A DNA stretch of 64,000 bases, from assembly GCA_029266035.1 (NCBI GenBank), contig JAJUFH010000001.1:1-64000 (forward strand), read 5' to 3'. This document shows, piece after piece, positions 28,207 through 37,515 of this stretch. The DNA is from Sinomicrobium sp. Its GTDB lineage: Bacteria > Bacteroidota > Bacteroidia > Flavobacteriales > Flavobacteriaceae. The translations under genes and the position numbers were made by a program. Under the pieces are notes generated by a model. It was not told the DNA's origin and did not search any database. It saw only the letters and a list, made by a program, of their open reading frames with translations. Each line of letters begins with the position of its first letter. Within the stretch, counting starts at the first letter, position 1.

Positions 28207-31200
28207 ATGAAAGTAGGGGCTTTTGAGATACTTTTTTTTCTGTTAATTATCACGGGGGGCACTAGCTTCGCGCAAACGACTACTCCTGTACCAGACAGCG
28301 CTTTTGAACAACAGCTCGTAGATCTGGGGATAGACTCCAACGGCATGAATGGAAACATTCTAAACACAGATGCGGAAGCCGTGACCGAACTGGAGATCAA
28401 TCGCACAGACATCACCGACTTTTCCGGACTGGAAGCATTTGTGAATCTCGAAATTTTCAACGCCGGAACCAATCAGTTTCCCACCCTACCCCTAACTACC
28501 CTCACCGCATTGCGAGAACTGCACTTTGACAGAAACGAAGTACTCGCCTCCCTCGACCTTTCCGCCAATTCCGAACTCACCGTTCTCGTCGCTAAGGCTA
28601 ATGGAATGAGTAATGTATCGACCATCCCCACTCTCGACCTGTCACAAAACAACAAGCTGGAAGTGCTAGAGGTTTACAATTTCGAAAATCTGGAAAACTT
28701 TATACTTCCTAATTCCAATACCCTAAGAGACCTGTATATATACTCAGACTTCGACATCGATATCGATCTTAGCTCCTACACCAATCTGGAAAGTTTATAC
28801 TTGGGAGTAGGGCTTTCTACCATAAACGTCACCATACCTTCCCAAAATATTCTCAAACACATCAGGCTGTTTGGAGGAAATATGGGTAGTTTGGATTTAT
28901 CTTCATGTACGTTACTGGAAACTATCGATTTGATTGGAACAGATGTCACCACCATTCAACTTCCACCGTCTGATCAACTCACAGAAGTATCCATTTCCGG
29001 ACATAGAATCAACCATCCGCTCTCTTTTGTAAACTGTCCGGCTCTCACCGATTTGGAAATCCGCTCTAATGGGGGCAGCACCCCTCTGGAGCTAAATCTT
29101 TCCAACAATGCCTTATTGACCCGGCTCTCATTGGACTACAACCTAATGGAACAATTAGACATCACCCACAATCCACTATTAGAAGAGCTGTCTGCCAATG
29201 GTAACCAATTAAACAATATCGACCTCAGCCAAAACCCCGAACTTGAAACGCTGAGTCTTAGCAGCAATCAGCTCACTTCAATCGATATTACCCACAATCC
29301 AAAATTGGAAGATGTGAACCTAAGTAGTAATGAGATAGCCCCTACCATTGATCTCAGTCAGAACCCACTTCTCACCTCCTTTAATGCACAAGACAACCAA
29401 CTGGCCTCTCTCGATATTTCTGCAAATACAGAACTGCGTCACCTCAATGTATCTCAAAACCTAATCACCGGAAATAGTGTGATACGGCAATTTTTTGACC
29501 ATCAGACTACCTTGTCATCACAAAGTCTGGTCGTAAATGACAACCGAATGTCTGGAAAAATACCCGATTTTAGCTCCAAGGTCAATCAAAACACGGGTTA
29601 CTTCAGACTTGTTTTTCACAACAACAACTTCCACTTTGGGGATTTTGAAGCTCAACACAGCGATTATATTTACTACCGAGACAACAAATCCTCTCCTGAT
29701 GATTTTGACAACATCTTCCGCGAGTACTCCTACGCCCCTCAAAACAAGGTTAATCAAGTCTTGACAGAAACCGCAGATGCCGGTTCTTCACTTACTCTGA
29801 CCACTACCGTAAGAGGTAGCCAGAACCACTACCGCTGGCTTAAAGACGGCAGCCCCATTCCCGATGCTCCAGATAGTGCCACATACACCATAGAGAACAT
29901 TTCTGAATGCGATGCGGGTGTATATCGCTGCGAAGTGACCAGCGATCTTGTGCCCTTAGAAAACAGCAATCCCCCCGGAACTGACGGCAAGAATCTTATA
30001 CTGACAAGAAGAAATATCACTGTAAACGTAGAAGGGGTTGTAAAAGAGTGCACGGATATCATCGCCCCTGCCGACCAAGAAACCGATGTGATACTGAATG
30101 CAGAAATCAGTTGGAACGAAATAACAGGAGCCTGTGGCTATCGACTGAGCATAGGAACCAATCCCCAAGCCGACAATCTACTTAGCAATCAAGATGTAAA
30201 ACAGCACACCACTTACACCCCGGAAGAGCCATTAGAACCAAACACCACCTATTACGTCCGCATCGTCCCCTATTTTGCAGACGGCGATCAAAGCGGATGC
30301 CCGATTACCACTTTTACCACGGGGACTGAAAGCGGTGTTCCCTCCTGTACCACACTTATCACTCCTGCTCCGGGAAGCACCGAGGTATCGGTAAACAGTA
30401 TTTTGGAATGGGAGGCTATAGCCGATGCAGATGGATATCGCCTGAGAGTAGGCAGCAGCGCAGGGAACAACGATATCGCAACTACCGACATAGTGGGAAG
30501 CAATAACACTTCTTATACTTTTGACACTCCACTCCCCGAGCATACGGAAATTTTTGTCAGCATCATTCCTTACAATGCCGCCGGTAATGCTCAAAACTGC
30601 GGTGCTGTTTCATTTACTACCGAAACCTTGCTCATAGCTCCCGAATGTACAAGTATCAACAGTCCGGCAAACGAAGCCACCGAGGTATCGATCAACGCCA
30701 TCATCAGTTGGAACGCACAAAACAACGCTGAGGGGTACTACCTCACTATCGGCACTACTCCAGGAGGTACGGAAATTACATACCGTCAGGAGCTTACTAC
30801 TACTTCCTTTACGCCAAGCATGCCCTGGCAGGAAGACACCACCTACTATGTCTCTGTAATTCCCTATAACGAGGCCGGAGAAGCCCAGGGGTGTAATGAA
30901 ATTTCCTTTACCACCGAAACCCTGCTTACGGCACCCGAATGCACAAGTATCAACAGTCCGCTAAACGGAGCTACCGAAGTGGCGCTAAATGCCTCCATCA
31001 GTTGGAACGCACAAAACACCGCTGAGGGGTACTACCTCACTATCGGCACTACTCCCGGAGGAACGGAAATTGCAAACCGACAGGAGCTTACTACTACCTC
31101 CTTTACGCCAAGCATGCCCTGGCAGGAAGACACCACCTACTATGTCTCTGTAATTCCCTATAACGAGGCCGGAGAAGCCCAGGGGTGTAATGAAATTTCC

Positions 31201-32103
31201 TTTACCACCGAAACCCTGCTTACGGCACCCGAATGTACGACAATCAACAGTCCGCTAAACGGAGCTACCGAAGTGGCGCTAAATGCCTCCATCGGTTGGA
31301 ACGTACAAAACAACGCTGAGGGGTACTACCTCACTATCGGCACTACTCCGGGGGGAACAGAAATCGCTGATCGGCAAAGTACTACAGAAACCAGTTATAC
31401 CCCGGCTGTTTTCTGGGATGTGAACACCACCTACTATGTTACTGTCGTGCCTTATAACGTGCAAGGCAGTGCTTCTGGATGTACCGAACTGAGTTTTACT
31501 ACGGAAAATCCGGTCCCTTCATGTGTCTCCGTCAGCAGCCCAGCTGACGGGGCTACTGGAGTGAGCCTAGACAGTGGTATTCACTGGAATCCCACCGACA
31601 ATACTGATGGATACTATCTCACTATAGGCAGCTATCCGGGAGGAAATGATATAATCGACAGGCGGGAAATGACAACAACTTCCTTTTTCCCGGCAAGCAG
31701 TTGGGAGGAAAATACCACCTATTATATTTCAGTAATTCCGTTTAACGCAGCAGGCATGGCAGAAAGATGCGGAGAGAGTTCCTTTACCACCAGAGCTCTG
31801 GCCGACATCTCCAAAACTTCCTATGGCTTTTCACCTAATGGCGATGGCATACGGGATTTTTGGGAGATTGAAGGTATAGAAGATTATCCGGACAACACAG
31901 TCTCTGTCTTCAATCGCTGGGGAGATATGGTATTTCAAATAGAAGAGTACGACAATCGGTCGAATATATTCCGAGGAGAAGCCAATAAACTCAGTTCTCT
32001 CGGAGCGGGTCGGCTACCCGAAGGCACTTATTTTTTCACGATACAAACCCGTAAAGACGGACAATCGGGAGAGGTAAAAGGATTCTTGGTACTGAGGCGC
32101 TAA
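28207..32103 (+). CDS. T9SS type B surface protein: LRR, Ig-like and six FN3-like repeats
   Basis: 1298 residues with a signal peptide (about 1-22). Residues about 60-430 are leucine-rich repeats, some as alternating NPxLExLxLSSNQLTSIDI units. Residues about 500-605 contain an Ig-like domain (YRWLKDGSPIP, then CDAGVYRCEVTS). Residues about 615-1197 are six FN3-like repeats of about 98 residues, each opening with a Cys and carrying a second Cys near its end. The last 90 residues are a CHU_C/type B gliding-motility C-terminal domain (FSPNGDGIRDFWEI), which directs export by the type IX system. Probably a surface adhesin or binding protein. The ATG at 28207 starts the signal peptide. Confidence 0.9.
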   Translation: MKVGAFEILFFLLIITGGTSFAQTTTPVPDSAFEQQLVDLGIDSNGMNGNILNTDAEAVTELEINRTDITDFSGLEAFVNLEIFNAGTNQFPTLPLTTLTALRELHFDRNEVLASLDLSANSELTVLVAKANGMSNVSTIPTLDLSQNNKLEVLEVYNFENLENFILPNSNTLRDLYIYSDFDIDIDLSSYTNLESLYLGVGLSTINVTIPSQNILKHIRLFGGNMGSLDLSSCTLLETIDLIGTDVTTIQLPPSDQLTEVSISGHRINHPLSFVNCPALTDLEIRSNGGSTPLELNLSNNALLTRLSLDYNLMEQLDITHNPLLEELSANGNQLNNIDLSQNPELETLSLSSNQLTSIDITHNPKLEDVNLSSNEIAPTIDLSQNPLLTSFNAQDNQLASLDISANTELRHLNVSQNLITGNSVIRQFFDHQTTLSSQSLVVNDNRMSGKIPDFSSKVNQNTGYFRLVFHNNNFHFGDFEAQHSDYIYYRDNKSSPDDFDNIFREYSYAPQNKVNQVLTETADAGSSLTLTTTVRGSQNHYRWLKDGSPIPDAPDSATYTIENISECDAGVYRCEVTSDLVPLENSNPPGTDGKNLILTRRNITVNVEGVVKECTDIIAPADQETDVILNAEISWNEITGACGYRLSIGTNPQADNLLSNQDVKQHTTYTPEEPLEPNTTYYVRIVPYFADGDQSGCPITTFTTGTESGVPSCTTLITPAPGSTEVSVNSILEWEAIADADGYRLRVGSSAGNNDIATTDIVGSNNTSYTFDTPLPEHTEIFVSIIPYNAAGNAQNCGAVSFTTETLLIAPECTSINSPANEATEVSINAIISWNAQNNAEGYYLTIGTTPGGTEITYRQELTTTSFTPSMPWQEDTTYYVSVIPYNEAGEAQGCNEISFTTETLLTAPECTSINSPLNGATEVALNASISWNAQNTAEGYYLTIGTTPGGTEIANRQELTTTSFTPSMPWQEDTTYYVSVIPYNEAGEAQGCNEISFTTETLLTAPECTTINSPLNGATEVALNASIGWNVQNNAEGYYLTIGTTPGGTEIADRQSTTETSYTPAVFWDVNTTYYVTVVPYNVQGSASGCTELSFTTENPVPSCVSVSSPADGATGVSLDSGIHWNPTDNTDGYYLTIGSYPGGNDIIDRREMTTTSFFPASSWEENTTYYISVIPFNAAGMAERCGESSFTTRALADISKTSYGFSPNGDGIRDFWEIEGIEDYPDNTVSVFNRWGDMVFQIEEYDNRSNIFRGEANKLSSLGAGRLPEGTYFFTIQTRKDGQSGEVKGFLVLRR
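30641..31522 (+). repeat. Three near-identical 294-bp tandem units encoding FN3-like domains
   Basis: Units start at 30641, 30935 and 31229, each exactly 294 bp. The first two share long identical runs through the middle (the SWNAQN and EGYYLTIGTTPGG coding segments), and the third diverges in its last third. Flanking FN3 repeats are much less alike at DNA level, so this block arose by recent internal duplication. Copy number could vary between strains. Confidence 0.85.
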
Positions 32104-32133
32104 TGCAGAGCCAATAACCACCAATAAAACAAT

Positions 32134-33093
32134 ATGGGGTATAAAGATTACATTGGTACAAGAGGTAACACAGAAGCAAAAATCGGGAATTGCAGCATAT
32201 TCTCACTGATATTGTTACTGTGTGGAATGCACGCTGCCTTTGCCCAGCAAACTGCTTCGTTTCCGGAATACAACGAAAACCCTTTTATCGTAAATCCCGC
32301 TTATGCAGGAATGGGCTGGGGTGCACAGGCCACTCTGGCTCATTCCGGCTTTGTTGACAATAGTTTTGAAGGCAGTGCGGAAAATTCGTCACTCAGTTTT
32401 CACCTGCCACTGTCGCAAGGTAAAATGGGATTGGGTGCTGCAGCCATACGCGATAAAATTGGAGTGACTACTAATACCCGATTCTATATCGCCTATTCCT
32501 ATAAAATCTTTTTCGACCTCAAACGCGATCGCCCGTCCTGGCAAATTTACCACCAAAATGTATTGTCGTTCGGACTCACAGCAGGTGTACATCAACTTCG
32601 CGATAATCTCCTCGAATTGGGGATCGCCGACGATCCCTTATTTGCAGAAAACATACACGCTTCCATACCAACTGTTGGAGTAGGATTGTTGTACAATAAC
32701 GCCGATTTCTATATCGGTGTATCTGCCCCAAACGTACTGGGAGATAAGCTCGCTTCTAGAAATGACCTTCAATTGTCAAATCCCGTGTACGCATATGCTG
32801 GATATCGCTTTTATCTGAATGAATACAAAGAAAACATTATACTTAAACCCAACTTATTGCTCAAGCGTGAAAAGGGTGCGCCTTTGCAGCTAGACCTCAA
32901 TCTCGCAGCTAGTTTTCAAAACAAATTTGAAATCGGAGCCGGTTACCGAAGTAACAGCGCGGTAAATTTCCTTGCCGGAATTCAACTATTCCGACAACTT
33001 CGCATACTGTACCACTATAATCTAGGCGCTAAAAACGCTCTACTCGGTAATACTCACGGTATTCTATTGTCGTATAATTTCAACAATAATTGA
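32134..33093 (+). CDS. PorP/SprF-family type IX secretion-associated outer-membrane protein
   Basis: 319 residues with an N-terminal hydrophobic export signal (about 20-38). The motif FPEYNENPFIVNPAYAGM at the mature N-terminus is the PorP/SprF hallmark, followed by beta-barrel strands ending in ILLSYNF. Known biology: PorP/SprF-like proteins are encoded next to type B CTD cargo and help attach it to the cell surface. Here the cargo is the LRR/FN3 protein 30 bp upstream, so the two form a cargo-anchor pair. The ATG at 32134 gives an unusually long pre-hydrophobic segment of about 20 residues. Confidence 0.93.
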   Translation: MGYKDYIGTRGNTEAKIGNCSIFSLILLLCGMHAAFAQQTASFPEYNENPFIVNPAYAGMGWGAQATLAHSGFVDNSFEGSAENSSLSFHLPLSQGKMGLGAAAIRDKIGVTTNTRFYIAYSYKIFFDLKRDRPSWQIYHQNVLSFGLTAGVHQLRDNLLELGIADDPLFAENIHASIPTVGVGLLYNNADFYIGVSAPNVLGDKLASRNDLQLSNPVYAYAGYRFYLNEYKENIILKPNLLLKREKGAPLQLDLNLAASFQNKFEIGAGYRSNSAVNFLAGIQLFRQLRILYHYNLGAKNALLGNTHGILLSYNFNNN

Positions 33094-33097
33094 TTTA

Positions 33098-33140
33098 TGG
33101 AGCATCTAGAGACAGACTAGAGTCTCCCTCATTTTATTTT
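33098..33140. terminator. Probable terminator between convergent genes
   Basis: GAGAC (33109-33113) pairs with GTCTC (33122-33126), with extra weak pairing of GGAG and CTCC, and T-rich sequence follows at 33130-33140. It lies between PorP/SprF (plus) and the YD-like lipoprotein (minus). The short stem makes it a modest call. Confidence 0.45.
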
Positions 33141-34135
33141 ATTTCCCTTTGATTCTCAATACTTTCATACTCCCAAACATGGTTGATCGTTTTTTCTTCC
33201 CCATTGTATCCTATAATGGTTTCTACTGCGGAGACAGGAAGGTCAAACTCATTGTATTGGTATTCTAAATTTCTTAGCTCGTAGTCGCCATCATAACTGG
33301 CACTTATAACATTATTAGGGCTATAAATATAGGTTCCTATAAATTCGAAACCTTCTATCGGGTTAGGTTCATCTCCTATAACTCCCTCTGTGTTAATCGA
33401 ACCGATAGGCAAGGGATACAAATTTAAGTTTGATTTAACCCCCATAGCGGAGAGCATATGATAACTCGGATTTATTTTGTCGTCGTAGGTGAAGCTAATT
33501 GTTCCAAATTCATAAAATTTTTCACCATCGTCAATCGTCCCCTCTATTCTGATATCTGTTACATTGCCGGCATCATCATAAGACAAAAAATAGCGCTCAT
33601 CTTCGTTACCTCTTGGATCATCCGGATTATCTGACTCTCGCATAACAGTCAAGGTAATCAAACGGTCCTCACTATCGTATTCAAAAGTCTTTATAGCAGG
33701 GCGATATAAAGGCTCTCCTAGATTGAAGGTGTATTCAAACGCACATTCTGAAATAAGTCCCTTCTCATTATAGGTAAAGTCAGCATTGATGTCTTTATGA
33801 GCAAAATCATCTGGATTGTTCATGCTCACAATTTGTCCTTCACTATTGTATACATAATTTGCCTGTCCAATTTGTGTTATTCTATTATCTGCATCATACA
33901 CTATGTCATAAACGTCACCAAATTCTACATTTTCATATCCCACTAGAAAATTATCTGAATTATAAGAGAAAGTATAAGTTGTATGTTCCGAATCGGAATA
34001 TTTACTCAGCCTCAAATTCTGTTCGGGTGTAGTGTCTCCAGTACCGTCTGAATCCAAATTCTCGTCGTCACTACAAGATAATGTCATAAAGGCGATTGCT
34101 GAAAAGAGTAGAAGAGAAAGCTTTGTGTTTTTCAT
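33134..34135 (-). CDS. Lipoprotein with YD/RHS-like repeats
   Basis: A 333-residue lipoprotein (Cys21 in FMTLSCSDDENLDSDG). After an acidic linker the chain is a series of beta-hairpin repeats of the pattern YxYNxxGxIxxM, F-YDSEDRLITLTV, Y-DDAGNVTDIRI, which resemble single YD repeats of RHS proteins but without an RHS core or toxin end. Such lipoproteins are frequent and uncharacterised in Flavobacteriia. It lies 229 bp from the TssD gene; since that gene has its own terminator, a shared function is unproven. Confidence 0.82.
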   Translation of the reverse strand: MKNTKLSLLLFSAIAFMTLSCSDDENLDSDGTGDTTPEQNLRLSKYSDSEHTTYTFSYNSDNFLVGYENVEFGDVYDIVYDADNRITQIGQANYVYNSEGQIVSMNNPDDFAHKDINADFTYNEKGLISECAFEYTFNLGEPLYRPAIKTFEYDSEDRLITLTVMRESDNPDDPRGNEDERYFLSYDDAGNVTDIRIEGTIDDGEKFYEFGTISFTYDDKINPSYHMLSAMGVKSNLNLYPLPIGSINTEGVIGDEPNPIEGFEFIGTYIYSPNNVISASYDGDYELRNLEYQYNEFDLPVSAVETIIGYNGEEKTINHVWEYESIENQREIK

Positions 34136-34290
34136 AATTATGATTTTATTTTAAGAAAGTATAGGTTGTATTATCATGTTTAATTTCCTGATTTTCAACG
34201 GGAAGTAATCACAATATGTGCTTTATAACTACCAATATTCACAAAGCGTGGCGGGCTGTATAAGTATTGACAATTTACCGATACAAACAA

Positions 34291-34316
34291 GGGGAACGGT
34301 ATGATTACCATTCCCC
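34291..34316 (-). terminator. Probable terminator of the TssD gene
   Basis: GGGGAA-C-GGTA pairs with TACC-A-TTCCCC around a TGAT loop (one mismatch). It lies 48 bp beyond the tssD stop, and on the minus strand the following sequence is T-rich. Confidence 0.65.
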
Positions 34317-34363
34317 CAATCATATTTGATTTGTTTGTTAAATAGAAAAACGGACAGCCGTGA

Positions 34364-34750
34364 TTACACCCATTCGTTAGTGTGATTTCCGCCTCCACAA
34401 TCCAACATTCTACAAGATACCGTAAAGGTTTCTGTAAGCGGATTGTCTCCGTTGTGATCAAAATTCTCCTTGTATTTCACCATATAGCCTTCGGTAAACT
34501 TCATCTCCTTCAGCTTGGCATCAGTATCCCGCTTCAGGTAGGTTATGGTTCCGTTTTTACGTTCAAAATTGTTGGTCATCCACTCGTAGAAAAAAGAGTC
34601 TCCGGTAGATTCAACGGTAAAGTTAATGCGACCTCCACGAGTTACAGATGAAGGGCGCCCTGTGGCATCTACTTCTTGTGCCAAATCGTAACTGACGTTC
34701 AAGATATTTACTTTCTTGCCGCCAACCTCTAGTGTTGCTTTAAATGACAT
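34364..34750 (-). CDS. tssD: Hcp-like T6SS tube protein TssD (Bacteroidota subtype iii)
   Basis: 128 residues with no signal peptide. The N-terminus MSFKATLEVGGKKVNILN and the DATGRPSS and GGRINFTVEST segments are typical of the Bacteroidota TssD family (PF17642 type), a divergent Hcp that forms the inner tube of the T6SS and can carry effectors. No other T6SS gene is present, so this is an orphan copy with its own leader and terminator. Orphan TssD copies are common in genomes that hold a main T6SS cluster elsewhere. Confidence 0.88.
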   Translation of the reverse strand: MSFKATLEVGGKKVNILNVSYDLAQEVDATGRPSSVTRGGRINFTVESTGDSFFYEWMTNNFERKNGTITYLKRDTDAKLKEMKFTEGYMVKYKENFDHNGDNPLTETFTVSCRMLDCGGGNHTNEWV

Positions 34751-35344
34751 AATACTTAAAATTTAAATAATTAAGGTTAAATAATAAAAAAATACCAAAT
34801 CAAATATTGAGTTAAAGAGTATGCAATATATGACACAATGAGGTTTTATGCAAAAATAAATATTAAAAAAATGTTTTCTTTTTGCAATCTTATAGAAGTT
34901 ATTTCATACGAACCTTCCTGTTTTCCTACATTTTTAGAGGTGTAACACACTTGTACACCTGTAATGAAATAACCAAAATATCATAGGTCCTCCTTGTCTC
35001 ATGAGCAATTTTCCCAAAAGGGAATGGTTTTATTCGTCAGATTGCTGTGGTATAAATTTATATCAATAGTCAAATACTGAACAAGATAACCTTATAATTA
35101 CGGAAAGGAGGCTGTCTAAAAACTAAGGCAGCCTCTTTTTTATTCAGGTATTCCGTATCTTGCCGAAATATTACAATCAATATAAAACCCTGAAAATGGT
35201 CTTGAATTTGCTATTCCCAATTCATTCCCAATTTGCTATTTTCCTTTGTGCTGTCCATATGGGAAATCACAAAGTATTCCCCTTTGTTTAATGAGTATTT
35301 TAGAATTGAGCTAAAAAATTAACTTTTTCAACTAATACACCCTT
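34751..35344. other. 594-bp region without a gene
   Basis: Very A/T-rich next to tssD. It contains a perfect 7-bp inverted repeat AGGTGTA/TACACCT (34938-34944 and 34954-34960), which could be an operator, and a plus-strand terminator-like hairpin at 35108-35141. No open frame with coding character was found on either strand. The right end must hold the promoter of the DUF2490 gene, but I see no perfect TAnnTTTG box. Confidence 0.6.
35108..35141 (+). terminator. Orphan plus-strand terminator-like hairpin
   Basis: GAGGCTG (35108-35114) pairs with CAGCCTC (35129-35135), followed by T at 35136-35141. There is no plus-strand gene upstream before PorP/SprF, 2 kb away. It may end a small RNA, or be a remnant of an IS end, since sequences starting GAGGCTGTCTAAAA also occur at insertion-sequence termini. 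Confidence 0.5.
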
Positions 35345-36103
35345 ATGAAATTTACCTTATACACCGCCTTGTTTTGCTTGTTAGTCTCCTCAGTCCATGC
35401 TCAAATCATTCCTCCCGGACTCGGAAGGACTGTCGACACTTCTTCTTGGCTCGCTGTAGGGATTAAACAAGACCTCAATGCCGAGAAGGGTATAGTATCG
35501 ACCACCTATGCGGGTTTGGGTAGTGTAAACGGTTATGACGACGACAATCCTTTTGGAAGAGCGATGATCTATGTGATCAACCAAGAAATAGAACATCATT
35601 TTGCAGAGCGGTGGAAGTATTCTGGGGCCATTAGCTACCGTTGGCAAAACCAATTTTACGATGTCTCCCCCTACGATCACCGCCAAGAAATAAGGCTATC
35701 CGGGCGCTACGCCTACCTCGTCCCGGGTACATTCACCAACTTTGCATTTACTTTCCGCCCCGAACTGCGATTGTTCTATACTCCAGAATTTGATCCCTAC
35801 AAAAACAAAGCACAATTCCGAACTCGTTTTGCCGCAAAAATGACGGTAAACCTCAGCGCAGATAAAAGCAAAAAACTGGTTACTACGGCAGACTTTCTGT
35901 TTGCTACCAACAAGGAGGAAAAATGGGGAGTTTGGGAATACAGCGAAAGTAGGTTTTCCGTGTATTACTCCCACGGTTTACCACAACGGGATATCACCTT
36001 TAACCTCGGCTATATGAGCAACCCTATGGGAAAAGACTTTGACCATGTAGGCCATTATTTTGGCTTTGATATGATAGTGAAAAATCCCTTTGGGAAGAAG
36101 TAG
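35345..36103 (+). CDS. DUF2490-family outer-membrane beta-barrel protein
   Basis: 252 residues with a signal peptide (about 1-19). It has the DUF2490 pattern: TSSWLAVGIKQDLN near the N-terminus, then alternating amphipathic strands with many Tyr, Arg and Phe (WKYSGAISYRWQNQFYDVS, RQEIRLSGRYAYL), ending FGFDMIVKNPFG. This fits a small outer-membrane barrel of unknown function. It stands alone, convergent with the disrupted gene at 36235-37458. Confidence 0.85.
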   Translation: MKFTLYTALFCLLVSSVHAQIIPPGLGRTVDTSSWLAVGIKQDLNAEKGIVSTTYAGLGSVNGYDDDNPFGRAMIYVINQEIEHHFAERWKYSGAISYRWQNQFYDVSPYDHRQEIRLSGRYAYLVPGTFTNFAFTFRPELRLFYTPEFDPYKNKAQFRTRFAAKMTVNLSADKSKKLVTTADFLFATNKEEKWGVWEYSESRFSVYYSHGLPQRDITFNLGYMSNPMGKDFDHVGHYFGFDMIVKNPFGKK

Positions 36104-36234
36104 TTTTTAAGTGGAGAACACCTCACATCTCAACACTTTTATGGTCTAGCATTCGGAAGCAGCAAGTGCGCCGAAAATTGCATTCTTTTGCTCACGATGA
36201 TTTACAGGCAATAAATGTAAATTCAATAACTACC

Positions 36235-37458
36235 CTAAAACAAAGTACAGCCCAAAATCAGCTCTAATTTCTGATAATTGCTACTCCAAAAGGCATAATC
36301 GTTCAGCACCTCTCTTGAAGTTTGAAACCTCAGCTCTACACTGTAGCGATCGCGAAACTTATAGCCTGCCCCGATAGCCAGATTGTTGCGCCCTTTTACA
36401 TCTAGGGTATTCAAAACAGAACTGTCGACTCTTTTAAGTTCCATAGATCCGTCCATATTGACATCCATAACATAAAAAGCATTTACAAATAGTTTAGACT
36501 GTTCATTGAGAAAAAAATAATGCCGTAGTCCAATCGGGATTTCCAGAGACTTGTATTCCATGTCTACTTCCAATATTCCCCCAGACACATTTTCGGCAGC
36601 TACGGCTTTGTCGGTTTTGTACATCTGATAGGTAGGTTCCAGTACCAAAGCCCATTTGCTCTTATTAAACGGCAAGACAAATTCTGCCTCCAACCCCAGT
36701 GCAAACCCCGTTCGACTACCCAAGTCTATTTCTCCATACGAAGCTTGCTCATTATCTATCCCTAGAGAACCACTGAAAATACGAGGACGCACAGTTAGGT
36801 TGAAATCCCCCCGCTTGTGGTTCTTATCGTAATTCACAAAACCCGCATTCACACAGGTATTATAATCGGTAAACAAGGATATCAATTCCGACTTTCTGTA
36901 CCTTATCGCATTGATACGCTCCATTTTTAGGTCATCGCACTTCAAACCTCCCCACAACTGTCGTCGAAATTCGGCATTTGCACCCACACCACTATCGGGA
37001 ATACGATACTTCTTGTAAATCAGTGGAACCATCTCCTCACTGTCTGTACTGTAGTAAAACCTTATCAGATTTCTCTCTACATATTGGTATAATGAAGCCT
37101 TTCCCTCTACCAATACTCTGAGAAATAGCTGTTCTTCTTCAAAAACGGCATCTTTACTTTCGGAAAGAGAGGTCAGCATATCACTGGATCAGTCAATTTT
37201 TACGGTGGCTCTTAAGTATTTGTACTCACCGTTGATGCCAAACTCTCGTACAGCTGTAATATCGGCCTGATGTATTTCTCCTTCCCTGTCTTTTTTGTAC
37301 ACAAAGCCGAAGGGATTATTACGCCAGTCAATGTTTTTTATAAAGCAGTGGTTTTTCTCTCCATTGTTATCTATAAAATAACCTTCTTCAAATCCTATCT
37401 GGGAATAACCAGAAAAAAATGACACTGCAACAAGTAAAAAGAATAATTGTTTTTTCAC
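36235..37458 (-). pseudogene. Outer-membrane beta-barrel protein gene interrupted by one in-frame TGA
   Basis: The reading frame from ATG at 37458 to the stop at 36235 is 408 codons with a single internal stop, TGA at 37191-37189. The first part (89 residues) has a signal peptide and a domain with IDNNGEKNHCFIKNIDWRNN; the sequence resumes after the TGA in the same frame as SSD and then MLTSLSESKDAVF. The later part ends in amphipathic strands typical of a barrel (KLELILGCTLF). A C-to-T change in CGA would create this TGA. The rest of both halves is intact, so the loss is recent, a sequencing error, or read-through. The parental family occurs widely in Flavobacteriia; its function is unknown. 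Confidence 0.82.
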
Positions 37459-37515
37459 GGTGGTGTTTTGGTTAGTTGTACAAAGTTTTCTCCGAAACTT
37501 TCTATCCGGCTCCTT

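Noticed and set aside
30641-31522. CRISPR-like or intergenic tandem repeat
   Set aside because: Units are 294 bp, in frame and encode FN3-like domains inside one gene.
34195-34461. 88-codon minus frame overlapping the tssD 3' end
   Set aside because: It runs across the tssD terminator hairpin and out of frame over tssD; no family features or export signal.
35108-35141. Complete insertion sequence starting GAGGCTGTCTAAAA
   Set aside because: No transposase, no second terminal repeat and no target duplication could be found nearby; only a hairpin with a T tail is present.
37189-37458. Separate 89-residue exported protein
   Set aside because: The downstream frame continues without shift after a single TGA, so the two parts are better read as one disrupted gene.
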